Shown one piece after another: positions 23,200-35,258 of a stretch of DNA of 64,000 nt (positions are counted from its first letter, which is position 1; every line of letters starts with the position of its first letter). This stretch comes from Fulvia fulva. Taxonomy: Eukaryota; Ascomycota; Dothideomycetes; Mycosphaerellales; Mycosphaerellaceae. The translations under genes were made by a program, and so were the position numbers. The stretch spans positions 3,906,001 through 3,970,000 of the forward strand of contig NC_063014.1 in assembly GCF_020509005.1 (NCBI RefSeq). Reading direction: 5' to 3'. A model generated the notes under the pieces. It was not told the origin of the DNA and searched no databases. It worked only from the letters and a program-made list of their open reading frames with translations.

Positions 23200-26100
23200 G
23201 AAATTTATACGTAAATGTATCACCCCCTTAATCCCTTTAACGAAGAACAGACGATTAATACTAGGAGATAGATCGGCTATAGCGCGTCAGATCATATATA
23301 TAGTCCTTATAGACGTAGTTATTGGCGGTTATTATAAGTAAATACTATACTACGTTACCGACCTCGAATACGACATTGTCTTTAGACTACCGTAGCTCTC
23401 CGCGTACAACCCGAACATCTTCTAGGAAACTAGAGAGGTAGCGTTTAGATCTAACTACTACTTCGGTCACTATCTATATAATAAGATATCGACAATAGTA
23501 TAATCTCTAAACTATATCGGTAGAGCCTAGTAAACGAAATATAGACTAAAGCCCTTTACTAGCAAATTAGTAGGATTTATAGCCGGAGGGGCGGAGCTAA
23601 ATATGTCCGCTCTAGAGGTAGATAAAGAGGTAGATTACTAGGAAGTCTCGTAGCGCGTATAGGAGATATACGCGTACCGGCCTAGGGCCGAGTGCTTCTA
23701 TATTATACCTACGGGGTGTAAAGATAACGATAATAACGATAATAGCCTCAAACTAAGCGCGATAGTAGCTAATGACCTAGATCAGTTCTTGAATAAGCAG
23801 TTCAACTACAATCCTAAAGAGAAGCTCCCGCCTATATACTACGACATTATAGATACTTTCTTAGTAAAGGACTACGAGGGACTCCTACCTTACCGACTAG
23901 GCATCGACTACGAGATTTATATTAAACCCGGTTAACCTTGACTCTACTATATCGAAAGCTATACGGACTAGCCGAGAAGGAGAATAAAGCCGTTATGAAA
24001 TAGTTACTCGAATAGAATTTAGAAGGTAAGGTACGTAAGGCCGGTTAGAAAACAAGCTAGTTACCGGTACCGGTATTAGTAGTAAGAAAGCCTAGAGGAG
24101 GGCTACGAGTATATATTAACTACCGTAGGCTACACGCTATTACTATTAAGAATCGCTGTCCTATTCTAATAATATAGGAAACGCTTAACCGTATATACGG
24201 AAAGAAGTACTTTACGAAACTAGATATTATAGTAGCTTTTAATAAGTTACGTATCGCGGAAGGGCACGAGTAGCTACTAGCTTTCGTAATACGCTACGGT
24301 ATATACGAATGCCTCGTATTACCGTTCGGCCTCTATAACGGACCCGTAACCTTTTAGTTATATATTAATAAGGTTCTATAGGAACATCTAGATAACTTTG
24401 TATTAGTAGATCTAGATAACGTCCTTATCTTTAGCGACACTCTAGAGGAACACGTCGAATACGTACGAAAGGTATTAATTAAGCTACGAGATACTAGGCT
24501 TACTATTAATATCGATAAGTCCGAGTTCTACTAGGAACGTATAAAATATCTAGGCCTTATTATTATACCCTAGGGTATCGAGATAGACCCGGAGAAATTG
24601 GAATATATATAGACCTAGGAAGCACTAACTAATCTTAAGGATGTCTAAGCCTTCCTAGGATTCGCGAACTTCTACCGTAGGTTTATCGAGGCCTTCTCTC
24701 GTATTACATCCCTATTAACCAACCTGACGAAGTTAGATAGGCCTAGTAATTACAAGAACCGTAGAATTGACTAGACTAATAATTACTAGAGGGTATTCGA
24801 GGCGTTAAAAGTAGCGTTTAGTAAGGCGGGTATACTAGTATACTATATACCGGGTAGATAGACCGTCGTCGGGACTGACTCCTTAGACTTTATTAATATA
24901 GGTGTGCTCTTATAATACGACGAGTAGGGAGTATTACATCCTATAGCTTTCTATTCGAAGAAGCTAAGCCCCTAGGAGTATAATTACGAGATCTACGATA
25001 AGGAACTCCTCGCGATTATTAAAGCATTCGAAGAGTAGCGCCCGGGGCTTACTTACGAAGTAGACTAGGACGGCGATCTAGTCAAAGTGTTTATAGACTA
25101 TAAGAACCTCGAATATTTTATAACTACGAAGTAGCTTAATCGCTAATAAGCGTAATAGGTAGAATTTTTATTACAATTTGACTTCTAGATTATATACCGC
25201 CTAGGTATATAAGGAACGAAGCTAGATAGCCTAACGAGACGTAGCTAGGACCTTCCGTAGGGGGTAGACGATCCGAGAAATTAGTACTACTATTACACAT
25301 TGCTTCCGCTAGAGCGATTCCTTAAGATCGACTCTATACGAGCTACTATCGAAGATACGCCCGAAGAAGAAGAGACGACTCCCCTAAATCCTAAAGCAAT
25401 CGAGTTTATTCTAGAACTAGAACAGGTACTATAAACATAGCTAGCACTAGCTTAGGAAGTATAGACTACGAATGAAGCCGAAGTCGAAGCTGAACTCGAG
25501 TACCGTATAACGACTACTTACGCCCTAGACTAAGAACTTAAGGCGGTAATAAAGATACTACGGAAAGATAGTACTATCCCTATACTCTTATAGAAGGCGA
25601 AGATACACCCTACGCACTATAAGGTAGATAGTAATATGTTATATATACGAAACTAGTACGATAGTTAGAGCCTATAGGTACCCGATAACTAGGCCCTACG
25701 GACTCGGCTTATTAGAATAAATTATAACGCTCTAGTAGTAGGATATCTAGGACGAGCTCGAACCTAAAAACTCGTAGTACGAGACTTCTATTGGCCTGGC
25801 TTAGTAAGATTAGTACGTAGATATACCGCGAATTACCGTATATACCGTACGACGAAATCTCTATACTCCTAGCTACCTAGATTATTATACCTACTTTTAG
25901 TACCGGACCGACCTTAGAGGTACATCGCGGTAGACTTCGTAGTCGGACTTCCTAATAGCACCCTCGATAGTATGACCTATAACAACATTATGACCGTAAT
26001 AGATAGGCTAACGAAGGAAGTCGAGCTAATTCCAATCGGAGCGATAACTATATAGAATACGGTAAGACTTTTACTTAAGTATATATTCTCCCGACGCGGA

Positions 26101-26800
26101 TTTCCTAACACTATTACTTTAAACCGCGGCAAGTAATAGGTTACTACCTTCTAGAAGAAACTTTATAAGATGTTTCGTACAAGTCGTAAGCTAAGTTCTT
26201 TATACTACCTAGAAACTAATAGACAGTCGGAACGTACTAACTAAGTAATAGAACAGTATCTCCGTATATTTACTAACGAGGCACAAGATGACTAGGTAGA
26301 ATAGCTTTGTCTAGCTCAGTTCGCGATTAATAACCACCTTTCTAAATCTACTAGTATGTCGCTATTCTACGCTACTTTAGGCTATAACCCTAAGTTTATA
26401 GAGCGCGTAGACCTAAGCGCTAGAAAAGAGGGAGGACTAACTACTCTCTAGCGACTAGATACGCGATCGGCTAAAGCCTTTATACGCCGGATTTACGACC
26501 TTTATAAGCACCTTTAAGAAAATATATAGATGTTATAAGCTCTCTAAGCTAAAGTAGTAAACCGCTACCGAAGCATCCCGCTAGACTATAAAGTAAGCGA
26601 CTAGGTATACCTAAGTACTAAGAACATCCGTACGACTCGACTATCTAAGAAGCTTGATAGAAGATACGCTAGCCCGTACTAGATTATAGAAGTTATACTA
26701 GCTAAGCTCTTATATAAACTAAGATTGTCGGACGCTATAGTAGGACTCGACAACTACTTTTATACTTCGTTACTTTAGCGAGCCGATCATCCCGACTTCC
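23200..26800 (+). pseudogene. G1 pol relic (protease region, RT, RNase H, integrase)
   Basis: [19 protein letters not shown] (about 24205-24255), LPFGLYNGP (about 24320), and the catalytic box as DLDN (about 24410-24421), its last Asp changed to Asn by a GAC-to-AAC change that fits RIP. RNase [20 protein letters not shown] near 24980-25035. Integrase: zinc region with Cys changed to Tyr near 25830-25850, then AVDFVVGLPNST near 25930-25965 and a central domain ending near 26500. These activities copied the RNA and inserted the DNA. Broken by many TAG codons. Confidence 0.8.
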
Positions 26801-26899
26801 TACTACTTAAAGGCTAGTATCTAGTACTACTACCGCTAATAACTATCGAGCCCGATACTATAGAAGCCGATATAGTCCCTAATATAGTCGTAACACCTA

Positions 26900-27060
26900 T
26901 ATATATATATATAAGGTAGAGAAGATCTTAGATATATATACCCGTAAGCGAGTAGGTAACGTAAAGAAGGGGTAGAAGCGTAAAGTAGACACTTAGTATA
27001 AGGTGAAATAGCTTAGATATTAGAGTGAGGAGGATAGTAAGACCTAGTAACCGGCTAAGA
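26900..27060 (+). pseudogene. G1 chromodomain relic
   Basis: VEKILD, then a charged stretch, then YKVK-stop-L and EEDSKT, matching the Y-LVKW-GY and ENTWEP parts of a chromodomain with Trp codons turned to TAG. In chromoviruses this domain steers integration toward modified histones. Confidence 0.6.
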
Positions 27061-27685
27061 ACATGTTTAAACATACGGCCGCCGCTATTATAGACTTTTA
27101 CTATTACCGGCCGGAGTTATCTACGCCTCTAGGCTTCGTAGCTCTATCTAATTAGGTCCTCCTAAGTAATAAGGTCCTCGGGCTTAACACGATTAGGGTT
27201 AATAGTAACACCGTTACGAAGAAGTTGTCTCGAGCTATACCTCTAATAGAATCTACTTAGTATATATTTGCTACGTACCGCTATACTAGCTAGGTTACGG
27301 GAAAGCCTACTGTCTTAACTAAGGACTCCGGTGTTACCTACTACCCTTAGCTCTACGATAGTACTAGTAGTTATACCGATACTCGAGTGAAACCTATAGA
27401 GCCTATAATAATACCTAACCTTAGCTATAAGGATTATACCCGAGTACTAGCCGAAGATAGACTTAGGTCTAGGGCAAACTAGCTAACTAGGTAGTATGTT
27501 TCTAGAAGGGAGCCGGTCGCGGATAGGCTAGTTAAAGATAGATAGGATATAGATGTGTTACTAGACGATAATAAGGTATTAGAGGATAATTAGACTTTTA
27601 GACGGTTATAGAGTAGTACGGGCAAGTGGCCGTATAAGATAGATAACGCTTAGAGGACTAAGACGCATTTTACGAGGGGAGGTAC

Positions 27686-27869
27686 TATTACGGGTAGCCC
27701 GCGACCCCTTACTATAGCTACGTCGGTCCGGGTGAACTATAGACCTTCCGTATCGGGTTAGCGCGGCTTAGCTTTACTATATAACTTCGCCGCGCCTCGC
27801 GCCTCTCTTTCGTAGCTTCGTAGAATAATAACTCTCTTATTTGGACCCTATAGTACGCGCGCCCTGATA
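27686..27869 (+). repeat. G1 3' LTR-like block
   Basis: Starts TATTACGGG, consistent with a RIPed TGTTACGGG, and ends CCTGATA, consistent with a RIPed TG..CA-type end. It directly abuts resumed L2b sequence. There is no 5' partner in the window. Confidence 0.5.
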
Positions 27870-30740
27870 AGGAGACTTTAATATATACTACCCTTCCTAG
27901 GAAAGCCTTATATAGCCGTACCCTATAGCCGACGAAGTACTCGACTTAATAGCGAGTAACGTAATTGCCCTTAATACCTCGAAGAACCTAGGTACCTAGA
28001 AGAGAGGAGGACTCTAAGGTACGATCGACCTCTCCTAGATCTTAGATAGCTACTACTATATAGTAACCTACTATAGGATCGAACATGAACTCGAGGCTTC
28101 GTTAGACTATATACTAGTTAGGACCTCTATTACGATATAGATATAACGTATACTAGCGAGAACCCCTAAGCTAAACTAGGGAATAGCCTACTAGGCTAAT
28201 ATCTAGGCGTACCTCGATAACTCCGAGAGGCTAGTCTAGATCGCGTAGTAGTAATACAATAGTAAAGACGAGATAGACGAGGTAGTCTAAGGGTTAATAG
28301 ACGAAATAAGAAAAGCGACCTTACTTCACGTTCCGCTTACCTAACTAACGATATAGCCTAACCTATACTAGACGCCGAAGTATACTACGGTAGTAAGAGA
28401 AGTATAGAGAGCCCGCCGGGTATAGACGAGTAGCTATAGCGAGGAGGCCTAGAACGTATATAGGGAGGTATACTAATAGAAGAAAGCTATAATACGGAGG
28501 GAGAAAGTAGTCGGCTAGAGAGCTATAGTAGAAGAAATCGCCGGTAAGCTAGCGAGGATATAGAAGCTAGCGAAATAGGCCCGATAGGACCCTATATAGG
28601 GCCCCTCCTTCTCTATCCTAGCGCTTTAATTGCCTAGTAGCCCGGTTAGTAACCCCGAGGCTAAGGCGCGTCTACTAGCTAGTAAGTTCTTTACGCCCCT
28701 AGTCGAGGCTAATCTAAGCGACATAGATAGCTCTACTCCCCTAGCCCCTAGTATCGCGGTCTAGTAGGAGATATCCGAGGGAGATATTACCGCTATACTT
28801 AGGAATTTACCGGCGAAGAAAGCCCCGGGGCTAGATAGGACCCTAAACGAGCTACTAAAGAAGTGTAGAGATTAACTAGCCCTAGGAGTCGTAGCGATCT
28901 TTAACGCCTGCCTATAGACCAGATACTACCTAATAGTAGTTAAACAATCGACAATAGTAGTCCTACGTAAGCCGTATAAGGAAGACTATATATAGGTAAA
29001 GTCGTACTACCTAACTACGCTCCTTAATACTCTTAGGAAAGCGCTTAAGAAGCTAGTTATAATAAGACTCTCCGAGACGGTAGAGGAGTACTCCCTACTC
29101 CCGGACACCTAGATAGGTACGCGTCTATAGCGATCGACGCTATCCGCGATAGAACTTATCACCTCTTAGGTAAAGGCTATCTAGTATAAGAATAGGGACA
29201 AGGTGGCTTCCTTACTTAGCCTAGACATATCGGGAGCCTTCGACTACGTGTTATACCCGCGGCTACTCTATATCCTAAGGTCGAAAGGACTCCCTAAGTG
29301 GCTTGTCAACTTCGTACGGTCCTACCTCTAAAACCGTAGTACGTCGATCCTAGTTAGTTAGTATAAAAGCCTATTTCAAGTAGTCTATACTAGAATCCCG
29401 TAAGGCTTAACGCTAGTACCTATTCTGTTCCTCTTCTTTTTAGCGACGCTACTCCTAGCCCTAGAATCCTAGAACACTACTACGAGCGGCTTTGTAGACG
29501 ACACGAACATCCTAGCGTAGTCTTCCTCGACTAAGGAGAACTATAGGCTACTAGAAGAAAAGTATAAGATCTACGAGGACTAGGCTAGGAGGTACGGGGC
29601 TCGGTTTGCCCTAGAAAAGTACAATCTAATACACTTTACGCGCCGGCTACGGTTCTATAATATATAAGCTTCTATCTAGATATAGGGATATACGACTAAC
29701 CCGGCAAATTAGCTTAGGATCCTCGGACTATAGGTAGACCCGGCGCTACGGTAGAGGAAGTACGTATAGGTAATATTACGGAAAGCTAAACAGAATATAG
29801 CATTATACTAGATACTTACTACGTCTATATAGGGGGCGGACTTTCGGTAGTTACGACTTCTATATACTACTATTATACGGCTAGTCCTTACCTATAGTAG
29901 CTAAGTATAGTCCTTAGGTAAGAGGGCCTACCTATTAAAGGGACTCGTCGCGCCGTTAGCGAAGATCTAAAACTAATGCCTAAGGAAGGTCACCGGGGTA
30001 TATAAGTCGATACTAACGAGGATGCTTAAGTACGAGACCGCTATACCGCCGATCGACCTATATATCTAGGGACTACGGACCTCCTACTTAGGCAAGTAGG
30101 CATAGTACCTAGTATAGAAGGTCATCGCTAGTACAGTCGTAAGGGCCCGCGAATTAGTACTAGCGTATAAGGGCATTCGACCCGGAAACGAGCCGAACTA
30201 CCGGGTAAGGGACGAATAGCTAGTAACATAATAGGAAGGTAAGAAATCGTTTGTAGAGCAACTATAGAAAGAGAGGGGGAACAACTAGGTTATAGAGTAT
30301 AGTAGACGCCCTTAGCTAGCGGCTTAACCTAAGGAATAGTTAGCTATAAAATCCGCGGTTAAGGACCCCCCGAAGCTTATCTACTACCGCCTTACGAGGG
30401 TATAGAGTAGTATAGTAACCTAACTACGGAGCGAACATATCGGCCTCTAGGGGTACCTATTATAGAAGAAGGTTCTAGAATATACGAATACTAGCTGCCC
30501 CTACCGCTATTACTCCTAGTACGTACGGTACGTACTCCTCGTCTATCCGAGGTAGTCGCTAGGAAGGGGGGAGTAGATAGTAAAGGCGAGGAACCGGACG
30601 ATTAGGGCACTTCTTAACAACGCTAAGGACCTACGGCGTATTACGAACTAGATACTAGAGAAGGGATAGCTAGAATAGTACCGCCTAGTAGGAGTAGTAT
30701 AGGAAGAGAGGATACGGCGTAGCGCGACGAGACCGGCTAG
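27870..30740 (+). pseudogene. L2b ORF2 relic
   Basis: Endonuclease C-terminal part (GDFN-like block at 27870-27900), then linker and full RT: KKAPGLDR near 28818-28840, SLDISGAFDYV near 29215-29250, GLTLVPILFLFF near 29403-29440, GFVDDTNILA near 29485-29515. C-terminal LRSEHIGL near 30430 and a Cys/His region with Cys changed to Tyr near 30500. It includes the unfilled L1b site (28989-29004). Stops at former Gln/Trp codons. Confidence 0.85.
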
Positions 30741-30820
30741 GAGCGGGGGCTAACGGGGTAGTGATATAGACTACGTACGTTTAGAGGGAAAGCTAATCTA
30801 GATAAGGAGTAGTCGGGGGC

Positions 30821-30855
30821 GGGAAGGGTTTTCACCTATTCGGGTTTCCCTTTAT
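30821..30855 (+). other. L2b 3' UTR hairpin
   Basis: Outer AAGGG (30824-30828) with CCCTT (30848-30852); inner ACCT with GGGT including one T-G pair; T-rich internal loop between them. Confidence 0.6.
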
Positions 30856-30935
30856 ATATAACAATAGATATATACCTATATAGGCCGAATAGGGTCCTAG
30901 AACAGGGGAATAATAAATTTATCTATCTCTATCTA

Positions 30936-31690
30936 TCTAATTGACTATAAATTGAGGCTTAATAATATAGTCTATAAGAAGTACCGAGCGTCGTATAATA
31001 GAGTAACTAGCGATATATAGATTATCTCTAAGATTACGGCGCGTAATACTAAGGCGTTAAGGATCTATAGTTATTACGAGACAGCTCTTTTACTTACTTT
31101 ATATACTACCCCGCGACATATCGACGTTATCGGCCGTAACTCCGCGCGCTAGCGGCAGCTAGCGCCCTTCCGATTCCTTTATCTATTCGCCTTCCCTTCG
31201 ACCTCTTAGATAGCTCGCGTAACTATATATGTCTTTACCCGACTTTACTATAGCCCCCTCGCCCGTAATAGTTAGTTACGCCTTTAAAAGTAGAGAGCTA
31301 AACTCTACGTAAGTATAATCCTAATACCGAGCGACTAAGTCGTAAGTATAACGCGACCGAGTCGCGAACTACTACGCTAGTATAGCCGACGACGAACGCT
31401 CTCGCCTATTCTCGAGGACTAGTAACCGGACTAGTATACGCCCTAGATTAGAACTACGCCTAATAGCTAAGTAGCTAAAGAACTCTAACGACCTAAGAAC
31501 CTAGATATAGACTTCCTAGACACCGACTTTATAACCTATAGAGACTTAAGAGACTCTACGCGGTAATACCTAGAAGTCCTTTCCTCCGTCTCTTCTACGT
31601 ACCCCTATTCCTCCTATAAAACCCGAGTCTTTAATACGATAGGGTAATTAGCCGGCGAGTCGGTAGGAACGTACTAACCTATCTAGATAT
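30936..31690. other. Unassigned stretch between L2b and the G2 gag
   Basis: Positions about 30950-31140 give a plus-strand frame (YKLRLNNIVYKKY and a later LLLTLYTTPR) faintly like fungal Copia gag; this is uncertain. The rest, 31140-31690, may hold the LTR and leader of G2, but no second LTR copy exists in the window to prove it. Confidence 0.3.
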
Positions 31691-32560
31691 AAAGACGATA
31701 GTAAGGGCATCGACTTTAGCTAGTTTATTGACCTAGTAGAACCTCCTCGAATTGACGAGATTGACCGCGACGCTAGCGATTTCGAGTACGACCCTAATAA
31801 CTATCGAATAGTAGACGCAATAGCCTTCTAGCGCGCCGTTAACCTATAACCTAACGCTATATATCTTAAGGTCAGATCGACGTTAAGCGATATACTAGTA
31901 AGACGCCTAAGGACATTTTTATCCCTACCGTCGAGTCTAAGGCCTAGGCTTCCCTCGAAGATATATAGGACGAACTCGATAATAACTTTAGTATTAACCC
32001 GCGTAATAAGAAGCTAAAGGCCGGGCGCGACCTATATTAGTTACGGTACTAGAAGAACTAGGCCTTTATAGAGTATATTATCGAATATCGCCGTCTCTTA
32101 GCTAAAGTAGGAAAGCTACTTATAACCTACGAGCTATAGGTTAGCTTAAACGAGTTCTAGACAAAGAAGATAGAGGATTACTAGCTTATAGGGTCCTTTA
32201 GTAAGTTCTACCGTATAGTAAAGGACAAAGAGGTAGCTTATAATACGGTTAAGGAGATATAAAGTAGGAGCGATAAGAATAAGGATAACGCTAGTAATTA
32301 CCGAGGAGGCTAAGGTTAGCTACCTCTACTAGGATAGACCCGTATACCTACCGCTACTACTACTACGAAAAATACCCTTATAGTTATACCTATAGGTAAT
32401 AATAAGTAATCTAAGGGTCTAGCCGTCCGTATTATCCCCCGTAAGTACGGTAACCTATCTAAGCTTAACGAGGCCCTACGTAATAAACTTCGCTAGTAAG
32501 GTCGCTACTTCCGTTACCGCGAGCTAGATTATACTAGCCGAGACCTAATATATATCCGTT
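31690..32560 (+). pseudogene. G2 gag relic (Gypsy)
   Basis: Two frames joined near 31910: an acidic N-terminal part (PPRIDEIDRD) and a gag core (QAFIEYIIEYRRLLAKVGKL, about 32060-32120), then a Ser/Thr-rich part and a knuckle near 32500-32545 read as YFRYRELDYTSRDL, where Cys and His have become Tyr. Structural capsid-like protein. The frame change could be a small indel. Confidence 0.65.
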
Positions 32561-32869
32561 ATAACTTACGCGGAAAGTAGAAGGTTAGTAACGTTAATAG
32601 AGAGATACCGGTAGCTCTTAACGCTATAACCGACGTACCCGTCTTATAGATCGAAGCTCCGCCTTCGGGAAATGTCTAGCTCCTTAATATAGTCGCGTTA
32701 AAGGAGTAGTATACGAATATACTAATTACGAAAACGAACACGGAAATAAGATATATATATATAAGAGGAGGAGTACCTATACGTAGTAATAGCTAAGGGT
32801 AATACCTTTACGCCTATATATATATATATATATAACTAATGTATAGAAAGTATATAGTAGTATAATAGT

Positions 32870-34165
32870 ACTATAACTAGTATAGGTAGAAAAAAAGTAA
32901 AAGCTCTAACTCTTTCTAATACCGGAGTATCGTCTAAGTTTACTAATCTACTTTTTGTTCGCGTATATAATATCCGTACTTTTAAGCTTAATAAACCCCG
33001 TCGCCTACGGATAGCTAACGGGGTAACTATAAGGCTACTCAAAGTAGCCCTAATAAATATTACTATTAAAGGGCATACGAGCTAAGAACTCTACTATATT
33101 ACGGACTTAGACAGATACGATATCGTCCTTAGAATCTTATAGCTCGAGGAGTACGACCCGTTATATAGTTTTAAGAACAAGACATTATCCTTCGATAAGC
33201 CCGCCTACTACGAGGCTTAATACGACTAAGGGAGACCTTGTACTATCGTTATAGACGCGGTCTATAGGAAGGGGATAGCGCCTTAAGTTATCCTACCTAA
33301 GCCTAACCTCGATATCTATATTATTAGCGTATAAGCTTACTATCGAATAGCGTAAAGAGAGCGGAAGCGTAAGAAATAAGGCCTACCCGTAGACGATAAA
33401 ATTATAGTACTTTAGCTAGAAAATTTCGATACCTACGACGAACAAGTCTCGTCGTTTATCGTCGATAACGACGGGGACGAATAGATTTTAGTAATTTTAC
33501 CCGACGACTAGGAAATCTTTATAAAGAAAAGTAAAGTATAAGACCCTAAGCTTAAATTACCGCCTAAATATTATAACCTCGTAGATACCTTCCGCTATAA
33601 GAACGACTTTAAGCTACTAGAGTATAGACTATTAGATTACGCTATAAACCTAAAACTAGGGGTAGAAGTACAATTGATATATAAAAAGGCTATTAGGATG
33701 AACCTAGAAGAGCTTATAGTATTAAAAAAGTTTATTAATAACGGGATAGCTAACGGTATAATAAAGCCTTCTAAATCTTATACGTCCTTACTAGTAATTA
33801 TAGTTAAGAAGCTAGGCCGCGGGCTACGCGTCTACGTAGACTACCGGGTACTAAATGCTCTTACTATAAAGGATAGGTACCCTATCCCGCTACTAAGAGA
33901 AATACTCGAGCGTATTAGTAAGGCTACGTGGTTTATAAAGCTCGATATCGTCGTAGCCTTTAATAACCTACGAATACTAAAAGGAGATAAGTAGTTAATA
34001 GTATTTATTACCCGGTACGGCTTATATTAATTTAAGGTCCTTCTATTCGGACTTTATACTAGTCCTAGTAGCTAGTGACGACGAATAAACGAAGTGCTAA
34101 GAGAATCCCTAGACGACTTCGCTACTATAAACCTCGACGACGTTCTAATCTATATAGAGAGATCG
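32870..34165 (+). pseudogene. G2 pol relic, N-terminal part (protease region to RT)
   Basis: RT begins with KKAIRMNLEELIVLKKFI (33694 onward), a long clean block to 33994 including RVYVDYRVLNALTIKDRYPIP and WFIKLDIVVAFNNLRI, then NLDDVLIY near 34130-34155. The frame is cut at 34165 by L3b and resumes at 41984. A protease-like region lies at about 32900-33150. Unlike most relics here it keeps a 106-codon open stretch. Confidence 0.8.
34151..34165. repeat. Target-site duplication of L3b, left
   Basis: tatatagagagatcg; the partner at 41969-41983 differs by one base. Confidence 0.7.
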
Positions 34166-35258
34166 GTCGACGACGAGAATTACCTATACGTAGTGTCGGC
34201 TACGAACCTCTCGTCTTACTACGAGAGAGCTAAGTATTCTTACGCTAGAGCGTCGTAGGCGCGACGGGCGCGTAACGTAGGCGAAGCCGCGGCGAATAGA
34301 GGACTACTAGCAAAACGGGTATAAAAACTATCCGACGAGCGTATACTCGTATCGGGAGCGAGTCCCTCTTCTTTCTACGTATAAGAAGGGCGCGGAACCG
34401 TGGCCTATACGCTCGACAGGACACCTCTAGTATAAGTACAGAATTTTCACCTCCGGAGACCGTAAACCGAGCGGGCTAAGCGACGAACATTAGACGAGCG
34501 GACTATAGAACAACAACTAAGCGGACTATATAACGGCGTCGAGCGGACTACGAAACAATCTATTGTTTACTAGCGGGCAATGCGGTGGGTAGGTAGACAC
34601 GCGACGAAGCCTATAAGGGCCTATTAAACACCCGGTATAGGAACGAGGGTTTTGCCTAAGGCACTGCCTATCCCGCTATATAACGTACCTAGTCTGATAT
34701 AGTAGATTACGACGAGGAAAAGACGATAGCCTAAGTAAGGAAAAGACGGCTATTAGGACGGGGAAAAGACGTATAATACAAGTAGATTAGTTCTATAATC
34801 GGGGAGGATCGAGGGTAGGGTAATAAGGAACTTGATATTAGTTAGTAGGTAGAAACGTAAGGAGTACGCTGCCCGGCGTAGTGTGTGCCCCGAGCAAACC
34901 TACGAGGTATAGACGGCCGCTTTCTAGAGATAGGCTACGGTAACGCAAAGGGCGTCAAAACCTAGGGCGTGGTATATACTAGTAGCGACGGCTAATACTA
35001 TCTATATAGCCCGAGAGGACAGATACGTATATCGGTTAATAGAGAGTACTAAAGGGCTTAGGCCTATAGAGGTAGATATTAGCTTAAGGAGCAAATAGGG
35101 AGGGAGGGCGTAGAGGGAAGCTTTTACTCCGGGCTAACCTCCCGAAACGAGGCTATACGGTGGTACTAGATAAGTAGGAAAGCGCGGTTAAGACTTGTTA
35201 CCTTATCTCGTAGCTAGCTTACTAAATACGATTCCTTCCTTACCTACGGCAAAAAGGA
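34166..35258 (+). other. L3b 5' segment with 23-bp iterations and a possible ORF1 start
   Basis: Shared with L3a (18515-19573, opposite strand). GCGGACTA occurs at 34498, 34521 and 34543 with a variant at 34471. GGAAAAGACG occurs at 34716, 34739 and 34762, exactly 23 bp apart. From about 34825 a frame broken only by RIP-type stops (KRKEYAARRSVCPEQ) may be the N-terminus of ORF1. Such iterated motifs could be promoter monomers; that is inference. Confidence 0.6.

Larger units (their letters stand above)
22276..27869 (+). mobile_element. G1: Gypsy (chromovirus-like) retrotransposon, 5' truncated
   Basis: Begins abruptly inside gag, with no 5' LTR, and ends in a short LTR-like block (27686-27869) after a purine-rich ACGAGGGGAGGTAC tract. 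Order gag, RT, RNase H, integrase, chromodomain relic places it in Ty3/Gypsy chromoviruses. A single deletion removing its 5' LTR and gag start together with about 0.7 kb of L2b explains the left junction. Confidence 0.8.
21110..30935 (+). mobile_element. L2b: LINE with a Gypsy fragment inside, RIP-saturated
   Basis: Closely similar to L2a from about 21110 to 22275 and from 27870 to the tail at about 30935, with Gypsy G1 between. About 0.7 kb of L2 sequence (end of ORF1, start of ORF2; L2a 5960-6675) is missing at the G1 junction. The 3' hairpin is at 30821-30855. No convincing target duplication was found at the outer edges, so the 5' boundary is approximate. Confidence 0.8.
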
